A stretch of DNA of 64,000 nt from JBASEY01 sp049652745 (GTDB lineage Bacteria; CSSED10-310): assembly GCA_049652745.1 (NCBI GenBank), contig JBASEY010000049.1, positions 3,957 through 67,956 on the forward strand. The letters are read 5' to 3'. Made by a program: the position numbers and the translations under genes. The first letter of the stretch is position 1. Each line of letters begins with the position of its first letter. This document shows, in pieces, positions 63,837 through 64,000 of this stretch. The notes under the pieces were generated by a model that made no database searches, was not told the DNA's origin, and worked only from the letters and a program-made list of their open reading frames with translations.

Positions 63837-63876
63837 GGAAGTCTGTCCCTTAAAATAAGCCCGAATTATCTGTATC
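63837..63876 (+). repeat. Direct repeat, copy 2
   Basis: The second 40-base copy, beginning GGAAGTCTGTCCCT and ending ATTATCTGTATC. The first 14 bases are identical to copy 1, and the tail differs by a few substitutions and one indel. Confidence 0.7.
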
Positions 63877-63957
63877 CCTCTGTGTCAATATGAATGAGAC
63901 ACCTAGCCTATGAAAGATTAGTGTAGTAAACTTTGAGGGCGAGATGGAGAGATTCAT

Positions 63958-64000
63958 ATGGATTCAGAAGGATCAGTAAAGGATAACAAGACGGAGAATG
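63958..64000 (+). CDS. Start of an unidentified gene, cut by window end
   Basis: The ATG at 63958 follows GGAGAG eight bases upstream and opens a frame of 14 codons (MDSEGSVKDNKTEN) to the window edge with no stop. Too little is present to identify it. Its position after the direct repeats makes a transposase-type gene worth considering, but nothing in the residues supports that. Confidence 0.4.
   Translation, partial: MDSEGSVKDNKTEN

Larger units (their letters stand above)
63550..63957 (+). other. Intergenic region with direct repeats, no gene seen
   Basis: 408 bases between the permease and the gene cut by the right edge. No open frame with a ribosome-binding site is present. Besides the two direct repeats listed separately, the sequence is AT-rich and lacks a clear terminator hairpin. 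Composition is looser than in neighbours, which fits a mobile or intergenic element boundary. Confidence 0.5.

Overview
The window looks like chromosome of a Gram-negative (two-membrane) bacterium from a little-studied lineage. A FadL/OMPP1-type beta-barrel, lipoproteins with lipoboxes and a pilus-type PilX-like protein indicate an outer membrane. Pro-Thr-rich surface linkers, a Ser/Thr kinase, an FHA protein and many cobalamin or SPASM radical SAM enzymes recall candidate phyla such as Sumerlaeota or Hydrogenedentes. That placement is an impression and rests on no marker comparison. Gene density is high, many genes overlap by 1-4 bases (ATGA, GTGA, TTGA), and no prophage, insertion sequence or CRISPR array is seen.

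Left part (1-20 kb): partial folK, mtnP, then a minus-strand operon of a Cys-less asparagine-synthetase-like enzyme, a B12-binding radical SAM protein and a DUF3467 protein. Next come an FHA/coiled-coil protein, galT, an HTH-membrane protein and a very large PilX-like protein. The minus-strand housekeeping run tilS-ftsH-folP-cdaA-cdaR makes tRNA lysidine, the FtsH protease, dihydropteroate and c-di-AMP. Two CAU tRNAs (initiator Met and probably elongator Met) and an ftsB-like gene lie beside tilS. A membrane Ser/Thr kinase with TPR repeats follows.

Middle (20-45 kb): selB, recO, several small envelope proteins, a lipoprotein with a JAMM-like metal motif, an RNase Z-like/radical SAM pair, a second SPASM enzyme, a large surface protein with a Thr-Pro stalk, a FadL-like porin and a nitrilase. 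A plus-strand cluster of SGNH hydrolase, glycosyltransferase, B12 radical SAM, two methyltransferases and polytopic membrane proteins probably builds or decorates a surface polymer. Three exported or unknown proteins follow.

Right part (45-64 kb): tRNA-Val, thrS-infC-rpmI-rplT, a coiled-coil protein, zapA, a structured RNA that fits 6S RNA, then rny-dxs-tlyA-nadK-recN. Convergent to these is a three-gene minus-strand operon. It encodes two large paralogous proteins with proteasome-type (Ntn-hydrolase) sequence features, translationally coupled to an isoprenyl diphosphate synthase. One paralog keeps the Thr/Asp/Lys catalytic pattern and the other has lost Thr and Lys. This pair is the most interesting item in the window. 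Divergent from it are a peptide-type ABC substrate-binding lipoprotein and a single-chain fusion of the two permease subunits. The right end holds a 40-base direct repeat and the start of another gene.
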